From assembly GCF_900700375.1 (NCBI RefSeq), contig NC_041710.1:11853707-11917706 (forward strand): a stretch of DNA of 64,000 bases, read 5' to 3'. Of this stretch, positions 48,542 through 59,692 are shown one piece after another. The translations under genes and the position numbers were made by a program. Below the pieces are notes generated by a model that searched no databases, had not been told where the DNA came from, and was given only the letters and a program-made list of their open reading frames with translations. The stretch's first letter is position 1; each line of letters starts with the position of its first letter. This stretch comes from Denticeps clupeoides (Eukaryota; Chordata; Actinopteri; Clupeiformes; Denticipitidae).

Positions 48542-51312
48542 ATGTCCAACTGCACTTTTCAGGCGCAGTTGGTGTCCGTCGTGGAGATCCTGGCGACGGC
48601 GGCCGTGGCCGAGATGAACCGGCGAGTGGACGACGGCTGCGCCATCATCCGCCTGGAGCTGAGCCGCAGCCGGCGGGACATCGACGCGCTGAAACGCAAG
48701 TGCCAGCTCATGGAAAACGAGCTGAGGAGGACGCGCGGACGCGCCAAGAAGCGAGGTGGTGCGTTCGCGTCCCCGCGGGGCGTCGCTTCTCGCCGTTTTA
48801 GTTCACGGAGTGGACTTGATCCCTTCTCTTTCCGCTCGTTCCAGGCTGTTTTTACGGGGTCTCGGAGCGCTACAGCCTGGCTGTGAAGGGTGTGTGTGTC
48901 AGAGACAGGAGCAGCAACGAGAATACGGTCACTGCACCAGAAGACGCACAGTTACAGCCTTCACACACCACATATCAGGCAGGTTATAGCAGCGCACACA
49001 CACACTCACCACCATCATGCTCAATGCTTCCATACATCCATCACGTTACTTGGAAGATGAATGGATGAATTGATTATTGTCCTTGAGGCATTTCTGGATT
49101 CTGTACTCATCGATCTGCCTTATTTTCCTTAAAAAAAAAAAAAAGTGAAGTGATTGTCACACGTGATACACAGCACACGGTGCACACAGTGAAATTTGTC
49201 CTCTGCATTTAACCCATCACCCTGAGTGAGCAGTGGGCAGCCATGACAAGCGCCCGGGGAGCAGTGTGTGGGGACGGTGCTTTGCTCAGTGGCACCTTTG
49301 CGGCTCGGGATTCGAACCGGCAACCTTCTGATTACGGGGCCGCTTCCTTAACCGCTAGGCCACCACTGCCCTTCCTTGGTTTATTAGTGTAAAATTACCA
49401 CAATCACCTCCCAAAATGATACTTACCTGGCAGGGGAGATACCGCGATCAAGAAGGCGCTTCACCCAGGGCGAGCCTCAGCCCTTGCATTTTAGCTGTGG
49501 TGACCCCTGCGATTTCCTCAAATGTGGGAATCGCGAATGCATAATTTCTGGTAGTGGGACAGTGGCTGCCTAGCGGTTAAGGAAGCGGCCCCGTAATCAA
49601 AAGGTTGCTGGATCAAATCCCAATCCACCGAGGTGCCACTGAGCAAAGCACCGTCCCCACACACTGCTCCCCGGGTGCCTGTCATGGCTGCCCACTGCTC
49701 ACTAAGGGTGATGGTTAAAAGCAGAGGACACATTTTGTTGTGTCACCATGTGCTGTTCTGTGTATCACAATGACAATCACTTCACTTTGTTGACTGCTGA
49801 AGGAATTGTGTTGTAGATTTTGAGTGTCTGCTTTAAGAAAAATAAAATAATAAATATCACTGCCCCTAATGAACTGCTCCCAATGAACGTGTCACACTTG
49901 TGCAGCAAACCCTTGACCTGGGCACAGCCACCGAGAGCCTTCTGATCAAAAAAGAGGGAACAGAGGAGGAGCAGGAGGTGTGGAGTAGAGGGCAAGGTGA
50001 GGGCTGTGGCCTGTTCTCTACACGTTAGCACAGTCCACGAACATGCATGGGCTGTTTACATGTTACTTACACGACTACATACTACCTCACATGAACTATA
50101 CTGTATATGTTCATTTCCTGTCAGGTTACAGGTTAGTAGTACACTTCATTATAATTTAATAGGCAGTAGACCCGAACTGAGGAAAATAATTTACGGAGAT
50201 GATTAAACACAATATGGTCCCTTGTCAGCGATCTGAATTGACATAAGGATCTCCGAAGTCAAACATGCTCTGAAAGTGTTTTTATTTATTCTTTTACAGA
50301 CAGATCGCCATTTCACCCCAGAGAGATAAATCTAATCAACCCAGCCGTCACAGACACAAAGCCTCACAGGTCTGGTGAGCAGACAGATTTAATAGATTCA
50401 GGCCTCTCACATACAAACCACTCGCAGCTCCACCAGGATCTCCACAAGCAGGAGCAGGCAGATCATGATCGTCCGGAAGTTCCGATAAAACAAGAGAAAG
50501 AGGAGACGACAGGAGGTGATGAAGGGGATAGAAGGACCCTGGATGTTCATGTGGACGAACAGGATGCCCCCATGTTTTCCAGCACTGTGGGGCCTGGTGA
50601 CTATGTCACTGGCGGTCACACACATTCGCTGCCAGTCCTTCCTCCCCCTGCAAATGCAAGGACCTCTTGGAAAACCCAGGGCGCACTAAGCAGCACCGGG
50701 TACATGAGGGACAAATCTGCCGTGCAGCTGGGGGTGGGGACCGAAGACGGTGGCGGTGAGTCGAGCCACGTGACTCGATGTGCAGACCCTGTTCAGGCAT
50801 GCACCGGGCTTACGGTTGATGTAGGTAGGAGATCTCATCCCCACCTGACCCACCCTGTTATCATGGTGGAAGCAAGCAGCCGACGGCAGAAGGGGCTCCG
50901 CCTCTGGCGCGCAGGCGGGGCACCTTCCACTGTGACCAAGGCCACTGTAGGCAAGCAGCACATGTACAGTTGCTCCTTCTGCCAGAAGAGTTTTGTGCGT
51001 CTCAGCCAGCTGAAGGAGCATCTGCGCAGCCACACGGGGGAGAAGCCCTTCAGCTGCATGCAGTGCGGCCGCCGCTTCACCAAGCACTGCAACCTCATCC
51101 GCCATGCTGTCGTTCACAGCGGGGAGAAACCCTACCGGTGCGTGCAGTGCGGCAAGTGCTTCACCCAGAGCTCCAGTCTGAAGTCCCACCAGAGGACACA
51201 CATGGTTGAGAGGGGGCTGGCGGGCCTACCGTGTGGTGTAGGCTTGGAACTTCATGATCCAGAACACCTGAGAAGCCATGGACGAAAACATGCAGAAAGT
51301 CCTGGTAGTTAG
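48542..51312 (+). CDS. C2H2 zinc-finger protein, three fingers
   Basis: Plus-strand exons 48542-48755, 48845-48978, 49906-49996 and 50300-51312 join in frame into 483 aa. Exon 1 encodes the same N-terminal helical module as the other zinc-finger genes here (QLVSVVEILATAAVAEMNRR, then RLELSRSRRDIDALKRKCQL). Exon 3 is acidic (SLLIKKEGTEEEQEVW). The last exon has an acidic half (DRPEVPIKQEKEETTGG) and three C2H2 fingers: CSFCQKSFVRLSQLKEHLRS-H, CMQCGRRF...RHAVVH and CVQCGKCF...SHQRTH, with TGEKPF and SGEKPY linkers. A Cys and a spaced SHGRKH further on hint at a lost fourth finger. Intron 2 is best explained by a GC donor (ATCAG|gcaggt), the only join that keeps the frame. It holds two SINE-A copies and a U1-like sequence. 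Probable nuclear regulator; orthologue not assignable. Confidence 0.85.
49143..49375 (-). mobile_element. SINE-A, near-complete copy
   Basis: Reads agtgaagtgattgtcacacg at the left, through to attcgaaccggcaacc and the head at gctaggccaccactgcc. It matches the 6.2-kb copy very closely, so it is probably young. Its tRNA head points toward the U1-like sequence. Confidence 0.9.
49419..49558 (+). pseudogene. U1 snRNA sequence, 3'-truncated and joined to a SINE
   Basis: Starts with the exact U1 5' end atacttacctggcaggggag, the part that pairs with 5' splice sites. It follows U1 through stem-loops I-III (gataccgcgatcaagaaggc; ttcacccagggcgag; tgtggtgacccctgcgattt) to cataatttctggtagtggg. Compared with vertebrate U1 the Sm site is changed (aatttctgg for aatttgtgg) and loop I has substitutions. 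Stem-loop IV is absent: the sequence switches after gtagtggg straight into the tRNA head of a SINE-A. A retro-copied pseudogene or the head of a chimeric SINE, not a working U1 gene. Confidence 0.85.
49559..49790 (+). mobile_element. SINE-A copy fused to the U1-like head
   Basis: Begins acagtggctgcctagcggtt without a gap after the U1-like part. Carries ggttgctggatcaaatccc (damaged B box), the family core, and ends tgacaatcacttcacttt. Orientation opposite to the SINE-A copy 180 bases upstream. Confidence 0.85.
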
Positions 51313-51334
51313 TGAAGGTAAACGGAGCAGTGGT

Positions 51335-51540
51335 GGCCTAAGGAAGTGGACTCATGACCAAAAGCTTGCTGGTTCAAATCCCAAACCACCAAGTGTTCCC
51401 ATACACTGCTCCCTGGGTGCCTTTCATGGCTGCCCACTGCTTACATAGTGATGGGTTAGATGCAGGGGGCAAATTTAACTGTGTGCACTGTGTCCTGTGC
51501 TTGCTGTGTATTACAATCATTCACTTCACTAAACACAGAA
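51335..51540 (+). mobile_element. SINE-A copy, diverged
   Basis: Head ggtggcctaaggaagtgga with gctggttcaaatccc, core acactgctccctgggtgcct, end attcacttcact. Lies just after the stop codon of the zinc-finger gene and may form part of its 3' UTR. Confidence 0.75.
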
Positions 51541-51724
51541 AACTAATTCTTACCTACACCATGCCCAAACACAACCTTTACATTACTTCAACAAGAACAT
51601 TGTCTGCCTTTAACATGTATTTATGTTTCCATGTTCGGATCATGTTTGACTTTTCAATTAAAATGTTCTGTACAAGTGTGCTGAGAAGCAGTTGTCATAA
51701 CTTGAGACTGAAAATTCCCTCTTC

Positions 51725-52057
51725 ATGGGGTCTCCGATGCCAATTGACTCTGTTCTCCTTTGTTGTCCCCTGGCTGGTGGAACAACTTGCCCTGCTCCAT
51801 TCGACTAGCCGAGACTACCACCACCTTTAAGAAGCTGTATAAAAATGATTTCAAACAAGTCTTAACACTAACACACACACTGCACAAAATAAAACAGCAC
51901 TTAACAATTCCCGAGCATGTTCTATTCCTGACAAGTTAGGCCTTATCAGGGCTCTTAGTTTTGTAACTCAAAATCTATAGAAACCGAACAAGAATTGCGG
52001 GTGACTTCCTCTTGTAAGTCGCTTTGGATAAAGGCGTCTGCCAAGTAAAGTAAAGTA
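51725..52057 (+). mobile_element. LINE 3' end
   Basis: The plus strand encodes WWNNLPCSIRLAETTTTFKK, a well-known C-terminal stretch of fish non-LTR reverse-transcriptase proteins. A 3' UTR follows, ending ttgtaagtcgctttggataa, aggcgtctgccaagtaaag and taaagtaa repeats. Everything upstream is missing (5' truncation). The tail is nearly the same as the SINE-B tail. Confidence 0.75.
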
Positions 52058-52088
52058 ACTAGAAGGTCTGAGGCACAAGGGTTATAAC

Positions 52089-53526
52089 TAGGGCTGCAAC
52101 AACGAATCGATTAAATCGATAAAAATCGATTACTAAAAGAGTTGCCAACGAATTTCCTAATCGATTCGTTGTGTCACGCGACACGGAGACAGTCTCTCTC
52201 TCGCGCACAGATGCTAGCAGAGTTTTGCGCCTCATAGACAGCGTGGAGCAAAAATAAAAAAAAAAAACGAGCCGAGGTAGAGGACAGATACATGGCGGAG
52301 GCAGAGAAGTCTGCGCGACCCAAGTCATCCAAGGTGGGGGAGCATTTCACACTAAATAAACAGAAAAAATGTGTTAACTGCAAAATATGCAAAAGCGACA
52401 TGGCACGGCACGGGAGCACCGCGGAGTGTTTGATGAGGAGGAAGGGAGTTCAGCAGCAGGGTACTGTTGTCACTACAGAATCCTACTCTTGTTCCGTTTT
52501 GAAGTGAGGAACGTAATGTCCCTGATGCTGGTGTTTACTCGTCATCCAGCTTGACAGGCATGACAAGTTAGCATTAGCGCGTTAATAACAGTAGTATAGC
52601 AGGGGTGCTATAATTTCTTTGCATTAAAAGACTAAAGACATGTTTTTATTCACTAGCCTTTTTTGGACCATTCATTTTTCTATCTGTTGTCATGTATAGC
52701 TACACTGCAAAAAAAGCTTTTCTTACCTAGTAATTTTGTCTCGTTTCCAGTCCAAATATCTAAAAAACAAGAAAAATGGCATGAGAAAATTAAGTGATGC
52801 TTAAAACTTCTGTTTGAGATTATATCTCATTAAAATTAGTTTTCTTACCCCATTGGCAGATAATTTTACTTGTTTTAAGCAAACAATCACTTAATTTTGA
52901 GGCGTTTTTTCAGAAAACAAGACATAATTTCTTATGCTATTTCATGTGTAGTAAATGTATCTTGATTTAAGATATGTTTAAATGTGGTGTATAAATGAAC
53001 CTTGCACTTACTACATTGATGGTAATAATTTAATGAACAAGCTTCAAGTGAGCTTGAGAGAGAGAGAGAGTGTGTGTGTGTGTCTGTGTGTATGTGTGTC
53101 AGTGTGAGAGTTTGTGAGTGTGAGTGTGTGCGTCTGCGAGTGTGTGCAGTGTAGTGTAGAGAACAAGTTCTGACATTCAAACAAATCCTGTTAAATTTTC
53201 TGATTTGTATTGTTCTTTATTTTTTTATAAATTATTTATCGTTCTGGCAGCTCAGATGACACTTTATTTTTTAAAAAATGTCTATATATTTGGCAGATGT
53301 AAAGCATACATGTGTATTTTTGTGTTAGTCCATTTTTATTTTATTTTATTATTATAACAGCTCAAGGAGCAACATGTTTGTACACATTCTAAAGATTTTT
53401 GTTCTGTTTTTGAATAAAGGGTTGGAAATGAATGCTTTTCTTGTTTTTTTATCTGATTCTACGATTAATCAAAAAAATAATCAACAGATTAATTGGTTGT
53501 TAAAATAATCGTTAGTTGCAGCCCTA
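52089..53526 (+). mobile_element. hAT-family transposon relic with BED finger
   Basis: About 1.44 kb with terminal inverted repeats TAGGGCTGCAAC...GTTGCAGCCCTA and a perfect 8-bp target duplication gttataac on both sides (52081-52088, 53527-53534). Sub-terminal aatcgattaaatcgat and agattaattggttgtt repeats are typical of this group. An open frame at 52292-52507 encodes a BED zinc finger (VGEHFTLNKQKKCVNCKICK, then SDMARHGSTAECLMRRKG). The rest of the transposase is deleted, so it is non-autonomous. A (GA)n(GT)n tract lies at about 53054-53155. Confidence 0.9.
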
Positions 53527-53534
53527 GTTATAAC

Positions 53535-54048
53535 CCAGTTGTCCTCACCTCCCAGCTTGTTGTATCTGTGTGTCAAAATGCAGTCAGCCCTTGGCAACTT
53601 CTGGTGTGGTTTTTTGTTGTTGTTGTTTTTCATTAGAAAAACAGGTTGACAAAAACAATGTAGAATAATTGACAGTTATGCATTTTAAACGAGAAAAATA
53701 TGGCAACTGGGTGAAATGAAAATGCAACTACACACACCATATACACACTGTGCTTCACACTTATTTACAGCAGAAATGGTTCTCGTTCAGTTTCTCCTTC
53801 ACTTACACCAAAGTTTTTTATTTACTATTAAAGAATATAGAAAGCATAAAGTTTACACTGTTACTTTCTTAAATAGGTCCACTATACATCAAGAGTGAAC
53901 AATGTATAAATAAGGTTATAATAATATCGTTAATTTCTACATGCAACTTTTGTACTGAAAAATAAAGTAATTGCATTATGAAACTACTGTGTTGTTATTT
54001 ATTGCATTTAAACAGTGTGTAGCGATATGATGTCAACACACAAGACCT
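53535..54048. other. Spacer, no gene recognised
   Basis: AT-rich DNA between the hAT element and the last GIMAP exon. A minus-strand polyadenylation-type signal for the GIMAP gene could lie near 53960-54000 (tttattgc and tttat on the plus strand). Confidence 0.35.
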
Positions 54049-57000
54049 TTATAAACCTGAGTCAGCACTGTAAATACTTCTCCGTGGTGAAAATGAGGCT
54101 GAAGGAACAGACGCAAATTCTTTTGTTCTGTATCCTGAGGAGTCCTCTTGACCCACTGATCTGTCCTCTTTGCCCACTGAAAAAGAAACGGTTGTGAAAT
54201 GCTGACATTTTGGACATTTCAATTACTATGGAAACCGCTTCTCTAAATTGTGAAACTGATAACTATTAAAATACATCTTTACTTTTATTTCTCTATTCCT
54301 ATATTTATGTTATGATAATGAAACAGATGGCTGTATTCACAGAATGTTATTGACAGCCGATTCAGTCCACATGATGAGGGAATATTAAACCACAAGTGCT
54401 GAGCACATTCCTCAACAGCTAGTTTCTCTTTGTTTGAGCAGATGACACAAGGCAGCTCTAGGAACAGCAGGTTCATCTGCTGCATGGGATAATATTTGTA
54501 TAGGACTGCTCATTATCCCACTATCTTTATGTGTATAAGCTGTTTAAATGTGGTTTCCACTGTACTTTAACTGTTCTTTACTTATCGATGGTATAAATAA
54601 GCTGCTTTTCACATTATACTCACTATTTGGAGGAGTTTGACAGCTCTTGGCATTTGCCTCACTTGTCCCTGTGCTTTTTTGGCTCCAATCAGGCATAAAA
54701 TCAGGAATTGTTTGATTATCGTCTAGTTCACCGTAATAGCCACTGCCTCCAGCCACCATCACTTCAATCTTCTCCAGCAGCTCTTTGACCTGGGACCCAT
54801 CCCCCCTGTTCTTAGTGTTGAAAACATGATAGCGGTTCCTACATTTCTCAATAAGCCACTGGAGGGACTTCCCTTCACTCTCAATGTGTTGCTCAATGGT
54901 TTTCTCTCCCAGCCAGTCACCATAGGTGAACAGAACGATGGTGTGGTTCCAGACTCTCACACCTAGACATTCCAGGTGTTCCTGGGCGGTGCTTCGTTTT
55001 TCTTCATTGACAGACTGGTCCACACGGATCACCAGTATGAAGGCATGAGGTCCTGGACGACACTGAGACACACTCTGCAAAATCTCATTTTTACTTCCAG
55101 CGGTTAGTTTAAGGTAGTCCTCCTGATGGATACTGGCAGACCAGCCTTCAGTGATGACAACAGTGACATCACATCCTGAAACTTGTCTTCTCTCACGCAA
55201 AGTGCCTCTCCCAACAGATTCAAACTCCTCTCTCCCCAGGATGGTGTTTCCAGCAGAACTCTTACCAGCTCCTTTTAACCCAAGAAGCACGATCCTTAGC
55301 TCTGGTAGGTGGAAAGATTTACCTGAAGTGAAAAAAGCACAGAGTCAATCCATAATAAAGGAGTATCTGCTGTGCAACAAGGATCTCATTACATTGCATC
55401 ATTATGTAGACAGAAATGTGCTGATCAGTGAAAACACATATCCCTGCTTTCTCATCTCATTCACCATGGAAGCAATTCATCTGGATCTTGAAACAAGAGC
55501 AGTGGCTACAAATCTGACATTTTCAAAAGCTGAACTGACCTATGACGAATGTGAAAGTGGATTTCTGCTTGTAGACTCTCATCTGTCGTTCATCCACTTT
55601 CTCTTCCTCCGCTTTCATCTTTATTTCCATTTGTTGCATGACCTCGCTGTCTACCTCAAAGTGATGTCCACTGTTGTCTGCCACCATCTCATCTATCTTC
55701 TCCAGCAGCTCTGTGACTTGTGTCGCATCACCTCTGTTCTTATTGTTGAATACATGATACCTGTTACAACACTTGTCAATCAGCCCCCTGAGAGCCTCCC
55801 CTTCACTCTCTATGTACTGCTCAACTGTTGCTTTGCCCAGGCAGTCACCACTGGTGAACAGCACTATAATGTGTTTCCACACGTCTTCGCTGAGAAGCTG
55901 TAAGTGCTGCTCTGCTGCTCTTCTGTGATTCTCAGTGAAGGACTGGTCTACGTCTATGACCAGAATGAATGCATGAGGCCCTGGAGGACACATGGATGCA
56001 CTCAGCACAACTTCCCTTTTAGTTAATGCAGGAGAACAGTCCAAAGTGTGACAAGGCAGCCAGCCTGTGGTATCAACCACAGTGACGTGCCTTCCTGCTA
56101 CTTCTGCTTGTTTCATCTCACACTGAGCAGCTCTCTGTTCAGTGTCAAACTCTTCTCTGCCCAGGATGGTGTTTCCCGAGGAACTCTTCCCTGCTGGTCT
56201 ATACCCCAACATAACCATCCTTAATGGTCTCGGATGATCAGATTTTCCTGTAGTTAATAAAATTAATACTGTTATTGACAGTATATATTTCTGTACATCC
56301 ATGAAGAAACTGAGTAAAACTACAAAATGAATCAAAAGCAATGAACTCACCCATCAGCGATTTGCTGTTTTTTCTCTTGTTTTGCACACTCCTCATCCTC
56401 TCACATGCTTTTTTCCCCTCCTCCTCCCTCTTCTGGTTCATGACTTCTAACCTATCTTTGTCTGCTGTATAGACCCTGCCATTGTTTTTTGCCACCATGT
56501 CCTCTATCTTTTCCAGTAGTTCTGTGACATTTCGCCTGTTCTTGTGTTTGAAAACATGATACCTGTTCCCACATTTCTCAACAAGAGTCTGCAGAGGCTT
56601 TCCTTCACTCTCAATGAATTCCTCAATAGTTGTATCTCCTAGATACTCACCATAGGTGAACAGAACAATAGTATGGTCCCAGGCTCCTTCATTAAGTAGC
56701 TCTACATATTCTTCTATTGTTTTTTTGCGTTTTTCTGTGACAGAATTTTCCACACGTACAACCAAGAGCAGAGCATGAGGTCCTGGTGGACACAGAGACA
56801 TGCCAAGCAAAATCTCTCTCTTCGTACGCTCAGGAGCGTTTTCTATGGTGACATCACATCCCCAGCCAGGAGTGTCGACCACAGTGACCTGCCTTCCTGA
56901 TATTTCTTCTTCTCTTTTCTCACACTGAGCTGTTCTACCAACTGGATCAAACTGTTCTCTGCCAATAATGATATTTCCTGATGAGCTCTTTCCAGATCCT

Positions 57001-59219
57001 CTGTATCCCAGCAACACAATCCTCACCTGGGATAGATGAGGTGAATCTCCTGGAACATTTGAAGAATTTGTACAATTATTCCAATGATTCGTTTTCTTAA
57101 ACCTTGCAAATACATTTCAATATATTGACGGATGTAGTGTGGTTTTACATATATATAGTATGCAGTTTGTTTTAGCATTTATTCTCTGTCCCTTGACTTT
57201 ATATGTCTCTACTCTCTACAGAATTGCTTTATATAACTATTCTAAAACTATATGAAAGAACATGTTGCAGTGTATAAACGTTTACAACATGATGTATTGG
57301 TATTTATTAAAGACAAATAAGTTTTATCTTACTCCTGTTTGACATGAGGGTCTCATTTTCTCTCAGCACAATCTTCCTTCTCTTTGCTGCTCTTTCTTCC
57401 AGTTCTGTTTTTAGCTTTTCCATATCTGCTGCTCTTTTTTTGTCAATCTTATAATGACTGCTGCTGTTTCCTGACACCATCTTCTGTATCTTCTCCAGCA
57501 ATTCTTTGACTTGAGTGCCATCACCCCAGTCTTTATTGTTGAGAGCATGATACCTGTTGCCACAATTCCCAACAATCCACCGGAGGGCCTTTCCTTCACT
57601 TTCAATGTGATGCTCAATAGTCGAGTCTCCCAGACTGAGGCTACAGGAGAACAACACAATAGTGTGATTCCAGACTTTCTCACTCAGAAGCTCCAAGTGT
57701 TCCTGGACCGCTCTCCTATGTCTCTCTTTAAAAGACTTGTCAACATCTATGACCAGAAGAATCACATGGGGTTCTGGAGCACAGAGAGTTATGCTGCGCT
57801 CAAGCTCTCTTTTAATCAGAAGTGGTGATCTTTCCAAGGCAATATTTGCTTTCCAACCTGGAGCTTCAACCAGGGTGACGTGGATTCCTGACGTTTTCCC
57901 TCTTCTTGTCACACATTTAATAGCTTGTTTAGAACCAAACTCAGCTCGGCCGAAGATTGTATTTCCAACTGAACTCTTTCCTGCATTTCTATAACCAACC
58001 AGTACAATCCTCAGCTCTGAAACATCCATTGGTGCTCCTGAAAAACAAAGCATTGCATTTTACTGACATAATCTGTGTACAAAAAACAAAGATTTCAAAA
58101 GCATAATCTGTATATTACCTGTGTTGGATTTCATCATCTCCATTGCTTTCTCCATCCTCTTTTTTGCCATTTCGTCTTCCACCCTTCTTTTTTCTTCCAC
58201 CTCACATATTCTCTGTCTGTCTGTCTTATAATGGCAATCATTGCTTCCAGCCACCATCTTCTCTATCTTCTCTAAAAGTTTGTTAACCTGTGTACTGGTA
58301 TCTCGGTTTCTGTTCTTGAAAACATGATACCGATGGCCACATTTCTCAACAAGCCACTCTAGGACCTTCCCTTCACTCTCAATGTGCTTCTCAATTGTTT
58401 TTCCTGCCAGTTTATCACCCTGAGTGAAAAGCACAAGAGTGTGATTCCAAATTCTCTCACCCAGAAGCATCAGGTGTTCCACAACACTTCTCTTGTGCCT
58501 ATCTGTAAAAGACTTGTCTATAGGTAACACCACGATGAAAGCATGGGGTCCAGGAGAACAAGCTGAAACACTGGACACAATGGCTCTTTTGGTCATTTCA
58601 GGGGTGTCCTCAAGTCCCAGATGGGCCCACCAGCTTGGAGTGTCAACCACAGAGACCTTCCTCCCTGCTACCATTGCCTCGTCACACTGAACATGTCTAT
58701 CAGCTTTAAATGCATTTTTGGCCAAAATGGTGTTTCCTGTTGAAGTCTTCCCTGCATGTCGGTACCCCAGCAGTACAATTCGCACATGCGAGAGTCTGTG
58801 AGATTGTCCTGTCAAATAAAAAACATGGTTACTGTTTAGTGATTTAATTAATTACTCTCAGTTAGGTTTTGGGTAACAAACATCGCTTATTATTACTTCA
58901 TGTTCTAATAATATCAATGTCATAACCTCAACCTCCCAACCAGCAAAAATACAGAGCACCTAGCACCAAATAAAACTCAATTTCGTTCAGCTTCAGCACC
59001 AGCCTGACGATTAATTATAAAAATGTGGGAGTAACATATCTCGCATGACACAACAATGCTTGTTTTACTCATCTTTTTTAATCTTAGCATATATGACTAT
59101 TCAGTTGATAACAACATTATTTCTGTACAACGTGTTTAAAACAAACAATGCAGTGTCCCTGAGGGGTAAATAAGCAACCTACCGGATTTGGGAGTGTCTT
59201 TGTCTTCTCCAGTGTCCAT
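54049..59219 (-). CDS. GTPase IMAP family protein with five AIG1 domains
   Basis: Minus-strand exons 59183-59219, 58119-58808, 57333-58037, 56351-57049, 55540-56247, 54624-55322, 54049-54176 join in frame into 1221 aa. A 12-residue leader (MDTGEDKDTPKS) precedes five AIG1/GIMAP GTPase domains, one per exon, at about residues 13-242, 243-477, 478-710, 711-946 and 947-1179. A 42-residue tail begins MGKEDRSVGQ. All six introns are phase 1. Each domain has a P-loop: GYRHAGKTSTGN, GYRNAGKSSVGN, GYRGSGKSSSGN, GYRPAGKSSSGN, GLKGAGKSSAGN. G3 is intact in domain 3 (VVDTPGW), altered in 1 (DTPS), 2 (EAPG), 4 (DTTG) and 5 (ITEG). The IAN-box region (NHTIVLFTYGD-like) is weak in domain 2 (VLFSCSLSLGD). 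Four of the domains end in a charged helical linker; domain 5 has a shorter one. GIMAPs are immune-cell GTPases that dimerise or polymerise on membranes; human GIMAP8 has three such domains. No transmembrane helix is visible. Confidence 0.92.
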
Positions 59220-59533
59220 GTTTTCTTACTCTGTTTTATCATACAATTGAAGATTTACCTAACAATAAAATACTCAGATTAATATATTAATACCTGATAT
59301 AAACATATACACAGCTGTGTTTTTTCTACTTTTATTTAATTCCTGCTCAGCATTTCATCCCTGTTTCAAGTTCGTAACCCATTATGGTCTTAAAGTGTTA
59401 AGACTATGACCTCTCTATTCTCTGTCCCTTGTTCTTCATGAAATAATATTTTTTGAACGCATTATGTCCAGATCATCACCACATCCTTTTTTACTGCATA
59501 AATACAGGAACAATGCACTGTATAATTTAAGTT

Positions 59534-59550
59534 GCTTTCGGTTTCACTTT
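59534..59550 (-). promoter_or_regulatory. ISRE-like motif near the GIMAP 5' end
   Basis: On the minus strand the bases read aaagtgaaaccgaaagc, matching the interferon-stimulated response element core GAAANNGAAA. It lies about 315 bases upstream of the start codon, with AT-rich TATA-like sequence between. Binding is inferred. Confidence 0.45.
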
Positions 59551-59692
59551 TTCTGCGTCATCTTGAATTCCGAAGAAAGGCGGCCGAGTTTTCATTCGTT
59601 TTTTTGCTTAAAGTGACGCCTTCTGACGCTTCTGAGAAATCCTACGACGGAAACATTTATTTTGACCTGCAAGTCCGATTTCTCGACTCACC

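Noticed and set aside
50686-51201. 171-codon minus-strand open frame
   Set aside because: Antisense of the finger exon of the plus-strand zinc-finger gene; the sense strand carries real C2H2 motifs and splice phase.
55151-55903. 250-codon plus-strand open frame
   Set aside because: Antisense of two GIMAP exons; it crosses an intron and shows no domain.
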